Source of the DNA: SABI01 sp028532915
GTDB taxonomy: Bacteria; Spirochaetota; Spirochaetia; Sphaerochaetales; Sphaerochaetaceae
Direction: 5' to 3'
Assembly: GCA_963677225.1 (NCBI GenBank)
Contig: OY781923.1
Span: 558,001-622,000, forward strand
Length of the DNA: 64,000 nucleotides
Under the pieces are notes generated by a model that saw only the letters and a list, made by a program, of their open reading frames with translations, was not told where the DNA came from and made no database searches. The translations under genes were made by a program, and so were the position numbers. Shown here piece by piece: positions 8,575-16,942 of this stretch (its first letter is position 1; every line of letters starts with the position of its first letter).

Positions 8575-9987
8575 TTACAGATCAAGCAGATCGTAGTTCA
8601 AATAGGTCGAAAAGGCCTCAATCAGAGCAGATGCTACATGACTCTTTCCTATCACGGTATGGTGACGGTACCCGTTTTTACCCAGCTTGTTCAGTTTCGG
8701 CTGAAGATCTTCAATTCTGGCGACACCTGCACATCCGAAATAGCCGTCTTCGATCTCATCGTCAAGGAATTCACCCTCTCCGACATAGAACTCCAGTTTA
8801 CCGTTTTCTGTTTTACAGTTCAAAAAGGTCATCGGGAAAGAATCGATCCGTCCCTCGTTGCTTCCCCAACCGGTACCGGGGCACACTTTTGCAAACATCT
8901 TGTGGTCTGTGACAGTTCCCTTTCCACGCATCAGTGACTGGGCGACAGGTCCGCAATGGAAGAGAATGACCTTATCAGAGTCATCACCGTAATTGTTGTT
9001 CCAGTCGAGACAAGCTGCAGGATAGCTTGTTGCCAGCTGTACTGCTCTCATGCAAATGGCTGAATTAAGATCAATCTCACATGAAGCTACCATCCCGCGG
9101 TCATTCAATGCACTGAGCAGCACACACGGAGCAATTCCCAGGATATTCTCCATCTCGTCCCAGCATCTGATCGTAACCGCATCAAGATCGTATTCGCTGA
9201 TATACTCTTCGATTCCTATGAAGACTTTACCCAGCATGATCATTTTTTCATCGGGGACATTCGAGCAGTTCGTATAGCCGTTCAAAAGTTCGATCTTCGC
9301 TGCCACCTGCGGATCGTCATCGCTCATTTTCGACACCTTATCGATCAAAGAAGAGAGATCGAAGGTCTCAACAGTGATTCCATACTTCTGCAGTGCTATC
9401 TCATCATACCTGACAGTCTTGAAGGCTGTCGTTCTTGCACCGATCACTCCGATCGAGAATTTTCTCATACCTCTTACGATCTTACAGACAGATGCGAACT
9501 CATGAAGATTCCTGTTGAAGGTCTCACTGAGAGGATGTACTACATGAGGTCCAAGAAGAGTGAACGGTATTCTGTACTGATAAAAGACATCAGAGATACT
9601 GAATTTACCGCAGAAGGAATCCCTTCTGTTCTCGAAATCCATCTTCCCGATCTCATCGGGATATGCCTGTATCAAAATGGGTTTCTTACAGTTGCTCAAA
9701 GCGGAGATTGCACCGTTCTCATCGCCGAAATTAGGAAGGCAGATGATCACTCCGTCATAGTTCTGTTCGTTCGCGGCCAACCAGTCAGCATAGATCTTTC
9801 CTTCCTTTCTTGATTCAACAGCACCGTAACGTGTCAGTTTTTCATCGAGAATGATGTATTTGTATCCAGCTTTCGTTACCGCTTCAGCCATTTCTTTTCT
9901 TGCGGAAGCTATGAGCTTTTCGGGAAAGAAGCCCCTGTTTCCGAAGTATAGGGCAAATACGACCTCTTTTTGTAATGTGTTATCCAT
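8575..9987 (-). CDS. L-fucose/L-arabinose isomerase-like protein
   Basis: The frame runs to 10068, but the start at 9987 (MDNTLQKEV) is chosen because it has an AAGGGG ribosome site and because longer starts fall upstream of the predicted operator and promoter. The resulting 470-residue protein resembles the FucI/AraA fold. It has an N-terminal Rossmann-like part with GVIICLPNFGDENGAI, RKFSIGVIGARTTAF near residue 180, and the metal-site region RCWDEMENILGIAPC followed by ASCEIDLNSAICMRA. The C-terminal HHTVIGKSHVASAL is also family-like. It should isomerise an aldose to a ketose with a divalent metal. No kinase is adjacent, so the product must feed elsewhere. The sugar is unknown. Confidence 0.8.
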   Translation of the reverse strand: MDNTLQKEVVFALYFGNRGFFPEKLIASARKEMAEAVTKAGYKYIILDEKLTRYGAVESRKEGKIYADWLAANEQNYDGVIICLPNFGDENGAISALSNCKKPILIQAYPDEIGKMDFENRRDSFCGKFSISDVFYQYRIPFTLLGPHVVHPLSETFNRNLHEFASVCKIVRGMRKFSIGVIGARTTAFKTVRYDEIALQKYGITVETFDLSSLIDKVSKMSDDDPQVAAKIELLNGYTNCSNVPDEKMIMLGKVFIGIEEYISEYDLDAVTIRCWDEMENILGIAPCVLLSALNDRGMVASCEIDLNSAICMRAVQLATSYPAACLDWNNNYGDDSDKVILFHCGPVAQSLMRGKGTVTDHKMFAKVCPGTGWGSNEGRIDSFPMTFLNCKTENGKLEFYVGEGEFLDDEIEDGYFGCAGVARIEDLQPKLNKLGKNGYRHHTVIGKSHVASALIEAFSTYLNYDLLDL

Positions 9988-10015
9988 TGAAGAATACCCC
10001 TTTTTGTATAGAGTG

Positions 10016-10031
10016 CGTGTATCGATACACG
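10016..10031. promoter_or_regulatory. 16-bp palindromic operator
   Basis: CGTGTATCGATACACG is a perfect palindrome with central CG, the LacI-family pattern. It lies immediately downstream of the -10 box of the isomerase promoter, at the expected transcription start, and faces the divergent LacI gene at 10131. Confidence 0.85.
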
Positions 10032-10039
10032 ATGAAAAC

Positions 10040-10068
10040 AGTATACAAGTAACAATATACATTGTCAA
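10040..10068 (-). promoter_or_regulatory. Promoter of the isomerase gene
   Basis: Minus strand TTGACA (10063-10068), 17-base spacer, TATACT (10040-10045). This is an excellent sigma-70 match, occluded by the palindrome at 10016-10031. Confidence 0.82.
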
Positions 10069-10130
10069 ATTTTATTTGAGAGTATAGAATCAGTTCGTGA
10101 AAGGTTGTTGAAAGGAAGGTTTCTGCATAC

Positions 10131-11114
10131 ATGGCGAATATAAAACAGGTTGCAAAACTGGCAGAGCTGTCAGTCTCATGCGTATCCAAATATCTGAAAG
10201 ATCCATCGAGCGTTCTTCCCTCTTCGAGAGAGAAGATCGAAGAAGCGGTAAAGGAACTGCAGTACGTACCTTCGACCGTGGCGCGGAATCTCCGGAATCA
10301 GCGGACCGGGATCATTAAGATCATTACTCACAGCATCACCAACCAGTTCTTTGCTGAATTCTTCGAATCTCTTCGAACAGAACTGGAGAAAAGCGATTAT
10401 ATCGGATCTCTTCAGACACTCTCCCATCATGAGAACAGATTGTTCTCCGTAAGAGATTTCGAACAGATTGACGGTGTCATCCTCTGTTTCATCGAAAACC
10501 ATAAGACGCTGGATTCGATCGCGAAAAACATTCCTTCCAGCATGCCTGTGATCAATATTCACGGTGAAAAGGGTTCCCACGGTTTCCCGTCGATTCTTAC
10601 AGACGTAAGACAGGGATCATATGAGGCAACCTGTCATCTGATAGCACAAGGGGGAACTCATCTCGCATATATCGGCGGCTATGCCGACAATACGGTTTCC
10701 TCTTTGAAAAAGTCAGGATTTATGCAGGCGGTAGAAGACAGGAGGATGGATATCACAGGTCCATTATATTCCTGCGATAACGAATTCAGTATGCAGGCCG
10801 GTTTCGATGCCGCAAAACGGCTGTTCGGTCATGATAACAGTATCGATGCGATCTTCTGCGAAAATGACCTACTTGCTGCAGGGGCGATCCACTATCTTCA
10901 TGATTCGTCCCGGAAGATTCCGGAGGAGATCCGTGTCATCGGTTATGATAATATCCCGCTGGCCTCGATGTTCATTCCTCCAATCTCCTCCGTTTCGATT
11001 CCAGTAAAAGAAATGAGTGTGGCAGCAGTATCCAAGCTTCTTGATCTGCTGCAGTCGAAAGAAGCAGAAGATGTCCGTTTCGTTCCCAGACTCTATATCA
11101 GATCGAGTACATGA
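10131..11114 (+). CDS. LacI-family regulator of the isomerase gene
   Basis: The 327-residue protein has the N-terminal helix-turn-helix NIKQVAKLAELSVSCVSKYL and hinge YVPSTVARNLRNQRTGIIKI, then an effector domain with VIGYDNIPLASMFIPPISSV near residue 270. It diverges from the isomerase gene, and the 16-bp palindrome lies between them, so local repression is the straightforward reading. The ATG at 10131 follows AAAGGAAGG. The recognition helix (SVSCVSKYL) differs from the regulator at 7531, in line with their different operators. Confidence 0.9.
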   Translation: MANIKQVAKLAELSVSCVSKYLKDPSSVLPSSREKIEEAVKELQYVPSTVARNLRNQRTGIIKIITHSITNQFFAEFFESLRTELEKSDYIGSLQTLSHHENRLFSVRDFEQIDGVILCFIENHKTLDSIAKNIPSSMPVINIHGEKGSHGFPSILTDVRQGSYEATCHLIAQGGTHLAYIGGYADNTVSSLKKSGFMQAVEDRRMDITGPLYSCDNEFSMQAGFDAAKRLFGHDNSIDAIFCENDLLAAGAIHYLHDSSRKIPEEIRVIGYDNIPLASMFIPPISSVSIPVKEMSVAAVSKLLDLLQSKEAEDVRFVPRLYIRSST

Positions 11115-11162
11115 TGGTAACTGAAAAGACCAGAGTGTTATCAGGTTTCTGCCGGAAGCACA

Positions 11163-12188
11163 TTACAAACAGTTTGCGATATACGCTTTCTGTTTTTTCG
11201 CCTCTTCGATGAAGACCAGCATGTTTTCGAGAGGAACATCTCCTTCAACAGCATGAGAAGGGGAGAAAATGTAACCGCCTTCTGAACCGATATTCAAAAG
11301 ATGACTGGATTCCTTTTTTACATCTTCGACAGTTCCGAACGGAAGTGTCTTCTGAGTCGAAAGTCCCCCCCAGAAAGCCAGTTTTCCCCGAAATTCTTCG
11401 AGAAGGGAATCTATATCCATCACTTCCGGCTGAAACGGATTGAAACACGACAGTCCAATCGAGACGAGATCAGGAAATAACTCATCAACATCACCGCAGG
11501 AGTGGATGAATACATACTTTCCCCGTTCGATGACGGCTTGATACATTTTTCTGACATATGGGAATATGAACTCCTTCCACAGTTTTGGTCCCATGATCAG
11601 TCCATGCTGTGATCCCCAGTCATCACCGAAATATACCGCATCGATATCATATGTGCATGCTTTATCAAGTTGAGCGATGTTGTAATCTGCGATTTTGGAG
11701 AACAGTTCATGTATGAAATCGGGATTGATATAAAAATCCATCAGTACATTCTCGATCCCTCTCATGGACCATGCTCTTTCATACAGTGAGAAACCGATAT
11801 CGAAGACTCTGAAACTGTCGGGATTCTCTGCGATTTTAGATTCGATGTCATCGAAGAAACGGTGATCAAGAGGGTCGGGGAACTCATAGCCTTCGAGAGT
11901 AGGTTCTTTCAGTATCACATCTTCCGGAAGACCGATGTCTTTCTCGACATTCCGATCCCATACGACACCGAAGAGGTCCTTGAACCTGTTCCCTTCCAAT
12001 TCATCGAAAAAGCCGATGTCACTTCCAAGTTCTATAAAATGATTATCGAGTGATTTTTCCCAATCCGAACCAAAGTGATCTCTCAATTTTTCTATGGCTT
12101 CATATGTAAATCTGAATGACCAAGGTACATATGGCGGTTTCTTTCCGTCCAAGACCATCTTCACAATATCCCGTTTAGATATTCCCAT
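11163..12188 (-). CDS. URO-D-fold protein, putative corrinoid methyltransferase
   Basis: This protein of about 341 residues belongs to the uroporphyrinogen decarboxylase superfamily, which also holds MtaA/MtbA methylcobamide methyltransferases and methyltransferase parts of anaerobic O-demethylases. The motif YVFIHSCGDVDELFPDL near residue 225 keeps the His-x-Cys zinc ligands of that methyltransferase branch, but the second Cys expected near SPSHAVEGD is absent. MRGIENVLMDFYINPDF and DDWGSQHGLIM are family-like. The ATG at 12188 has a GGAGGC ribosome site; an upstream GTG at 12191 is less likely. The gene lies next to a PocR-AraC regulator and close to a corrinoid protein gene, so methyl transfer is likelier than haem synthesis. 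The substrate is unknown. Confidence 0.75.
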   Translation of the reverse strand: MGISKRDIVKMVLDGKKPPYVPWSFRFTYEAIEKLRDHFGSDWEKSLDNHFIELGSDIGFFDELEGNRFKDLFGVVWDRNVEKDIGLPEDVILKEPTLEGYEFPDPLDHRFFDDIESKIAENPDSFRVFDIGFSLYERAWSMRGIENVLMDFYINPDFIHELFSKIADYNIAQLDKACTYDIDAVYFGDDWGSQHGLIMGPKLWKEFIFPYVRKMYQAVIERGKYVFIHSCGDVDELFPDLVSIGLSCFNPFQPEVMDIDSLLEEFRGKLAFWGGLSTQKTLPFGTVEDVKKESSHLLNIGSEGGYIFSPSHAVEGDVPLENMLVFIEEAKKQKAYIANCL

Positions 12189-12229
12189 CACACGCCTCCG
12201 AATTCATGATAAATGGTCTATTGAGGAAC

Positions 12230-13090
12230 CTATGAGTTAGAATTCTGCTGAATATATGGAAAAATCTGCTGTTTTCTATACTCTGAAGGAGAAACAGCGC
12301 ATTCCTTGCGGAAGACCTTCGAAAAATATTGTGAGTCCTGGAATCCGACAGCTGAAGCAACTTCTGTGACAGACATATCAGGGTAATGGGTAAGAAGGAA
12401 TCTGGCCTGTTCCATTTTCAATTGCCTCACCAGTGATGTGTAGCTTATTCCGTAATGCTCTTTCACCACATGAGAAAGACGGGATTGCGACAAGTTCATC
12501 GCTGCACAAGCGCTTGAGAGCGGCAGCATCTCATCGATATGCTGCTGGATGTACGCAGAGAGTTTTGTTGATACATTGGAATCGGTTTGTTCTATCATAT
12601 TGTTTGAGATCAGAAGATCCATCAGATAGGAGAACATCTCGATTATCTGCATCAGCTCTCTTTTGCCTACCATCGGTCTGGATACGAAAATCTCCTCGAG
12701 CTTTTCATCGTGTGTCGCATTCCATTGAGAACTCCATAGGACAGGCGGAAGTTCTTCAGTACGAATCTGTCCGATCATCGCATATCCCAGAAGATTTTCG
12801 TGCCTGATCAGCGGTTTCACCACCTCGGTCATCCCTCCGTGGCACGTATAGGTGACCAGTTTTTTTCTTGTATAGGCCAAAATCCTCCCTTCTCTATCCT
12901 CTGCACTGCAGGCAGCAGCACCTCCTGGGCACATTCTGACCGACCGGCAGTACCTGCATATGGAGGCATCATTGCCCACTTTCAATTCTCTACCGTCAGG
13001 AGAGAAGAACGCTATTCGGATTCCGAACAGCTGATGAAAATTATTGAAGATCTTCTGGACATCCTTATGAAAAAGAAAAGATAGACCCAT
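12230..13090 (-). CDS. PocR-domain AraC-family regulator
   Basis: The protein combines an N-terminal PocR ligand-sensing domain with a C-terminal AraC double helix-turn-helix. The PocR part is LSFLFHKDVQKIF, then a Cys-rich stretch CRYCRSVRMCPGG and CHGGMTEVVKPL. The AraC part includes MSVTEVASAVGFQDSQYFSKVF and the tail SPSEYRKQQ. The frame opens at 13123, but the ATG at 13090 has GGGGA at a proper distance, while 13123 has none. It probably senses a small molecule linked to the corrinoid island and activates it. It diverges from the reactivator gene at 13267 and shares its strand with the URO-D gene at 11163. Confidence 0.83.
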   Translation of the reverse strand: MGLSFLFHKDVQKIFNNFHQLFGIRIAFFSPDGRELKVGNDASICRYCRSVRMCPGGAAACSAEDREGRILAYTRKKLVTYTCHGGMTEVVKPLIRHENLLGYAMIGQIRTEELPPVLWSSQWNATHDEKLEEIFVSRPMVGKRELMQIIEMFSYLMDLLISNNMIEQTDSNVSTKLSAYIQQHIDEMLPLSSACAAMNLSQSRLSHVVKEHYGISYTSLVRQLKMEQARFLLTHYPDMSVTEVASAVGFQDSQYFSKVFRKECAVSPSEYRKQQIFPYIQQNSNS

Positions 13091-13214
13091 CTCAGACATT
13101 CCCCGTTTAGTAGATTGATTCATGAATATATGTAGAATACTGCATCAAATCCGTTATTTCCACGATTATTGTTTGAAGATGTTCACTTCTAACTGAAAAC
13201 AGGATGAACTTTTT

Positions 13215-13243
13215 TTGTGACAGTCCGTATTGTGTGCTACCAT
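13215..13243 (+). promoter_or_regulatory. Promoter of the corrinoid reactivator gene
   Basis: TTGTGA (13215-13220), 17 bases, TACCAT (13238-13243). Transcription would start near 13250, which excludes the ATG at 13246 as start codon and supports the one at 13267. Confidence 0.6.
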
Positions 13244-13266
13244 AGATGAGACTGAGGATCAGCACT

Positions 13267-14883
13267 ATGAATTCAGAACACACACTCACAGTAGTATCAG
13301 ATGACAAGAGAATCGAATTGCCCATCAGAAGGGGGGAGAATGTGTTCAATGTTCTCTCTGATTCCGGGTTTGCAGATCTTGATGCTCCCTGCGGAGGCAG
13401 CGGATTGTGCGGAAAATGTCTTGTCGAGGTGATCGGAGATGATCCGTGCCAGATCCATCCTGACGAGAGAAGACTGCTGAGTTCTCAGCAGCTGCAAGCT
13501 CACCAGCGTCTGTGCTGCAGAATGTTCCTTACCGAAGATGCAGATCTTACTATCTCCGTGGTGAGCCGCAAAGATGGGGCGAAGATCGTCAGCTCCTATG
13601 AGAATAATGAATCATTTCACGAGCTTCGAAGATCATTTTCCTCGTCATCCTATGGATTCGCATCTGATATCGGAACGACGACCATAGTAGTTTACTGTGT
13701 TTCACTGGAAAGCGGACAGATTCTCGATCACCGCTCCTCATTGAATCCCCAGTCGTCATTCGGAGCAGATGTGATATCCCGTATCGAATATTCCCGCGAA
13801 CATGAGACGGGGCTTTCTGCGCTGCATGAGGTGATCGCCCATCATCTGCATTCTCTGATGATGCAGATGATGGATGTTCACCATATCCATCCCCAAGAAG
13901 TTAAAGAGATCGTTGCGGTGGGAAATCCGACGATGATCCATTTCCTTTTGAAAAAAGATCCGGCCGGCATAGCGGTCGCCCCCTTTATTCCATCGTTCTA
14001 TTCACGTCAGCAATTGACGGGAACCGATGTCGGATGGGATGACCTGTCTGACGCTGCTCTCATCATCCCGGGCCTGGTATCAGCCTATATCGGAAGCGAT
14101 ATCACGGCAGGAGTGTGTTCCACCGATATGCTCTCTTTTGGCAAAAGAACCCTCTATATCGATATAGGCACCAACGGTGAGATCGTATTGTTCGACGGAA
14201 AGACTCTCCACTGCTGTTCATCGGCTGCCGGTCCCGCATTCGAAGGCGCATCAATCAGCTGCGGCATCGGAGCTGTGAGAGGTGCGATCGATCACATATG
14301 GCTCGATGCTTCTCAGAACGTATGCTTCAGTACCATCGACTCTGCACCTCCTGCAGGCATCTGCGGCTCTGCCGTGATCGAGACCGTCGCTCTTCTTCTC
14401 GACCTCGGTGTAGTCGATGAGACCGGAGCGATGGAACATGAAGGCAATCCTGCAGATAGATATCTGACAGATACACCGAACGGGAAGGCCTTTAAGATAA
14501 CCGAGACGATGACATTTTCGAACAAAGATATCCGTGAGGTGCAGCTCGCGAAAGCCGCCATAGCAGCCGGCTGCGAGCTGCTTCTGAAAGAAGCCGATAT
14601 AGAACTGTCCCAGCTGGATTCCCTCATCATTGCAGGCGGATTCGGAGCCTATATCAACATAGAGAAAGCAAAAAGGATCGGACTTCTTCCTCCGCTCGAA
14701 TCAGAGAAGATCACTGCAGTGGGAAATGCTGCCGGGAAAGGTGCATTGGACATCCTACTGTATGAGGGTGCTGACGACCGGACGGAAAATATCCGCTCGA
14801 AAGCCCGCTATATCGAACTGTCGAACTCGCAGCAGTTCAATGAACTGTTCATCGAGCAGATGTTCTTCAAAGAAGGGTGGTAA
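13267..14883 (+). CDS. Corrinoid-protein reductive activator (ferredoxin-ASKHA)
   Basis: A protein of about 538 residues with an N-terminal 2Fe-2S ferredoxin domain and a large C-terminal ASKHA ATPase domain. The ferredoxin part has CGGSGLCGKC near residue 45 and a fourth ligand around RLCCR. The ATPase part has SDIGTTTIVVYCV, YIDIGTNGEIVLF, SAAGPAFEGASI and IIAGGFGAYI. This is the layout of RACE/RamA-type activators, which use ATP to drive reduction of inactive cob(II)alamin to cob(I)alamin on corrinoid proteins. The start at 13267 has GAGGA 8 bases upstream. The next gene begins at the stop codon. It marks the island as a working corrinoid methyl-transfer system. Confidence 0.9.
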   Translation: MNSEHTLTVVSDDKRIELPIRRGENVFNVLSDSGFADLDAPCGGSGLCGKCLVEVIGDDPCQIHPDERRLLSSQQLQAHQRLCCRMFLTEDADLTISVVSRKDGAKIVSSYENNESFHELRRSFSSSSYGFASDIGTTTIVVYCVSLESGQILDHRSSLNPQSSFGADVISRIEYSREHETGLSALHEVIAHHLHSLMMQMMDVHHIHPQEVKEIVAVGNPTMIHFLLKKDPAGIAVAPFIPSFYSRQQLTGTDVGWDDLSDAALIIPGLVSAYIGSDITAGVCSTDMLSFGKRTLYIDIGTNGEIVLFDGKTLHCCSSAAGPAFEGASISCGIGAVRGAIDHIWLDASQNVCFSTIDSAPPAGICGSAVIETVALLLDLGVVDETGAMEHEGNPADRYLTDTPNGKAFKITETMTFSNKDIREVQLAKAAIAAGCELLLKEADIELSQLDSLIIAGGFGAYINIEKAKRIGLLPPLESEKITAVGNAAGKGALDILLYEGADDRTENIRSKARYIELSNSQQFNELFIEQMFFKEGW

Positions 14884-16190
14884 TGAAAGAATCTCAGATT
14901 CCCAAGAGCATAACAGATGTCAAAGACCACTACAGCAGATCGACCGGTATCCCCTGCATGATACTCGATCTCAACCGCAAGGAGCTCTCTTTCTTCGATG
15001 ATGAAGAACTGAAAATGGCTTTCGGCTACTTCGATACTCAATGGGAAGAGCACTGTCTTCAGACTCATCTTCACAGCGCCCTGCTTTCAGAGAGATTCGG
15101 CGGTTCCTATATCTATTTCTGTCTTATCTCCCTTCTATACTGGGTGAGCCCAGTGATCATAGAGGGGAAAATGGACTATGCGATCATTGCAGGGCCCGTG
15201 TCCACCTTTGATATGAACGATATGATCGAAGAGGATATGCTCGACAGTGAAGAGAAAAGGACCATCTTCGCCTCGGTGGTGCACAAGATTCCCCATGTGG
15301 AGATCTCAAAGGTTCATAATCTCTCGGAAGTGCTGAGGATGTGCTCCGGCTGGGCTTCGGGTTACAGTGAACATGTGATGATTGAAAACCGTCAGCTGCT
15401 GCAGCTGCAGTCGAACCTGTCCGAACAGATCCAGAAACTGAAGAAGATGAACCTCACTGATAAATCAATCTATTATCCGATAGAGACGGAACGACAATTT
15501 CAGCATGCGATACAGTGGGGCGATACAGAAGGTGCTGAAAAGATCCTGAATGAACTTCTCGGCCTGATCTTCTATTCAAGCGGAAATTCTGCCGAATTTC
15601 TCACCTTTCGAATCATGGAGATCCTGTCGCTTATCTCACGGGCGACCGTACTCGGAGGAGGAGATGAGAAGGTCGTATGCACAAAAACCTACTCTCATCT
15701 CAAAGAGATCAGAAACTACTGCTCTTTCGAAGGGCTTTCCGGATGGCTGACCAATATACTCCATTCGTATATCGCCCTGGTGGTCCGTTCGATGCAGCAG
15801 AGATGGGATCCTGTCATCGCCGAAGCTCTCCGGTTCATCCATGCACGGTATACGATGTCGATATCTCTGCAGCAGACCGCGAAAAAAGTGGGACTCAGTC
15901 CCCACTATTTCAGCACTCTGTTCAATTCGAGAATGGGCACATCCTTTTCATCCTATGTGAACTCCCTGCGGATAGAGTATGCCAGGAAGCTTCTTCTCGA
16001 GACGACCTCTCCGATCGTCGAGATCGCCGGAATGGCGGGATTTGTCGAACAAAGCTATTTCTCCACGATCTTCAAAGAATTCACCGGCTGTTCTCCGGGA
16101 CAATTCAGGAAGAGGGGAAAATCTTTCCCCTCCGAGAATCATGAAATACACTCGGATTCACAAGATGACATAAACCGGAATATTTTATAA
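14883..16190 (+). CDS. Second PocR-like AraC-family regulator
   Basis: The ATG at 14883 overlaps the previous stop (TAATG), so translation is coupled; a GTG at 14877 is possible but less likely. The N-terminal half (TDVKDHYSRSTGIPCMILD, then YAIIAGPVSTFDMNDM) resembles a PocR-type sensor. The C-terminal third is an AraC helix-turn-helix pair (MSISLQQTAKKVGLSPHYFS and IVEIAGMAGFVEQSYFSTIF, ending SPGQFRKRGK). A Leu-rich stretch (LLQLQSNLSEQIQKLKKMN near residue 175) may be a coiled-coil linker. It likely senses the methyl donor or corrinoid state. A PocR regulator on each side of the reactivator promoter suggests two separate input signals. Confidence 0.8.
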   Translation: MKESQIPKSITDVKDHYSRSTGIPCMILDLNRKELSFFDDEELKMAFGYFDTQWEEHCLQTHLHSALLSERFGGSYIYFCLISLLYWVSPVIIEGKMDYAIIAGPVSTFDMNDMIEEDMLDSEEKRTIFASVVHKIPHVEISKVHNLSEVLRMCSGWASGYSEHVMIENRQLLQLQSNLSEQIQKLKKMNLTDKSIYYPIETERQFQHAIQWGDTEGAEKILNELLGLIFYSSGNSAEFLTFRIMEILSLISRATVLGGGDEKVVCTKTYSHLKEIRNYCSFEGLSGWLTNILHSYIALVVRSMQQRWDPVIAEALRFIHARYTMSISLQQTAKKVGLSPHYFSTLFNSRMGTSFSSYVNSLRIEYARKLLLETTSPIVEIAGMAGFVEQSYFSTIFKEFTGCSPGQFRKRGKSFPSENHEIHSDSQDDINRNIL

Positions 16191-16213
16191 AAAATAGGAA
16201 AATAATTAAAGAT

Positions 16214-16242
16214 TTGTGATTCACAGGGCGTTACTTTATACT
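16214..16242 (+). promoter_or_regulatory. Promoter of the corrinoid-protein operon
   Basis: TTGTGA (16214-16219), 17 bases, TATACT (16237-16242). The near-palindrome TGTGATTCACA (16215-16225) overlaps the -35 box and may be a regulator site. The promoter at 13215 has the same TTTGTGA start. Confidence 0.68.
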
Positions 16243-16289
16243 TAATAGCATTAGCGATCTGATGCTCTTTATCATTCGGAGGATATGAA

Positions 16290-16931
16290 ATGGTTGATAT
16301 GAATGCTCTGTCCGAGCTGCTTCAGAGAGGAAAGGCGAAGGATGTGAAAGAGATGACGCAGCAGGCTGTCGATGAAGGAATCTCAGTGCAGACAATTTTA
16401 GATGATGGACTGCTTTCAGGGATGAACGTGATCGGAGTCAAGTTCAAGAACAACGAGATCTTCGTTCCCGAAGTACTGATTGCCGCAAGAGCCATGAATG
16501 CCGGGATGGAAGTCATCAAACCCCTTCTGATCGATAATAATATCGAAAGCCGCGGAGTTGTCGTCATCGGGACAGTCAAAGGAGACCTTCACGATATCGG
16601 GAAGAATCTCGTGGGGATGATGATGAGAGGAAAAGGACTCACCGTCATCGACCTTGGAACAGATGTCGCTCCTCAGACGTTCATCGAAAGTGCGATCTCC
16701 AATAAAGCCGATATCATCGCATGCTCGGCACTTCTCACCACAACGATGAAGGAGATGGGCAATGTCGTTAAAGCGGTCAAAGATGCCAGACTCGATGAGA
16801 GTGTGAAGGTGATGATCGGAGGAGCTCCGGTAACCGAATCGTTCAAGGATATGATTCAGGCGGATGCCTATTCTTCTGATGCTGCCAGTGCTGCCGAGAT
16901 CGCTTTGCAGCTGTGCAGAAAAGTATCGTGA
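16290..16931 (+). CDS. Corrinoid (B12-binding) methyltransferase protein
   Basis: The 213-residue protein has the MtaC/MttC/MtbC layout: an N-terminal helical cap (residues 1-85, with GMNVIGVKFKNNEIFVPEVL) followed by a B12-binding Rossmann domain. GTVKGDLHDIGKNLVGMM carries the DxHxxG motif whose His ligates cobalt; ACSALLTTTMKEM and VMIGGAPVT complete the site. It shuttles a methyl group between a substrate-specific methyltransferase and an acceptor methyltransferase. A GGAGG site precedes the ATG, and the next gene begins 11 bases after its stop. No MttB- or MtaB-type partner gene is in the window; the neighbouring URO-D proteins are the obvious partners. Confidence 0.93.
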   Translation: MVDMNALSELLQRGKAKDVKEMTQQAVDEGISVQTILDDGLLSGMNVIGVKFKNNEIFVPEVLIAARAMNAGMEVIKPLLIDNNIESRGVVVIGTVKGDLHDIGKNLVGMMMRGKGLTVIDLGTDVAPQTFIESAISNKADIIACSALLTTTMKEMGNVVKAVKDARLDESVKVMIGGAPVTESFKDMIQADAYSSDAASAAEIALQLCRKVS

Positions 16932-16942
16932 GAAGTAGTGCC

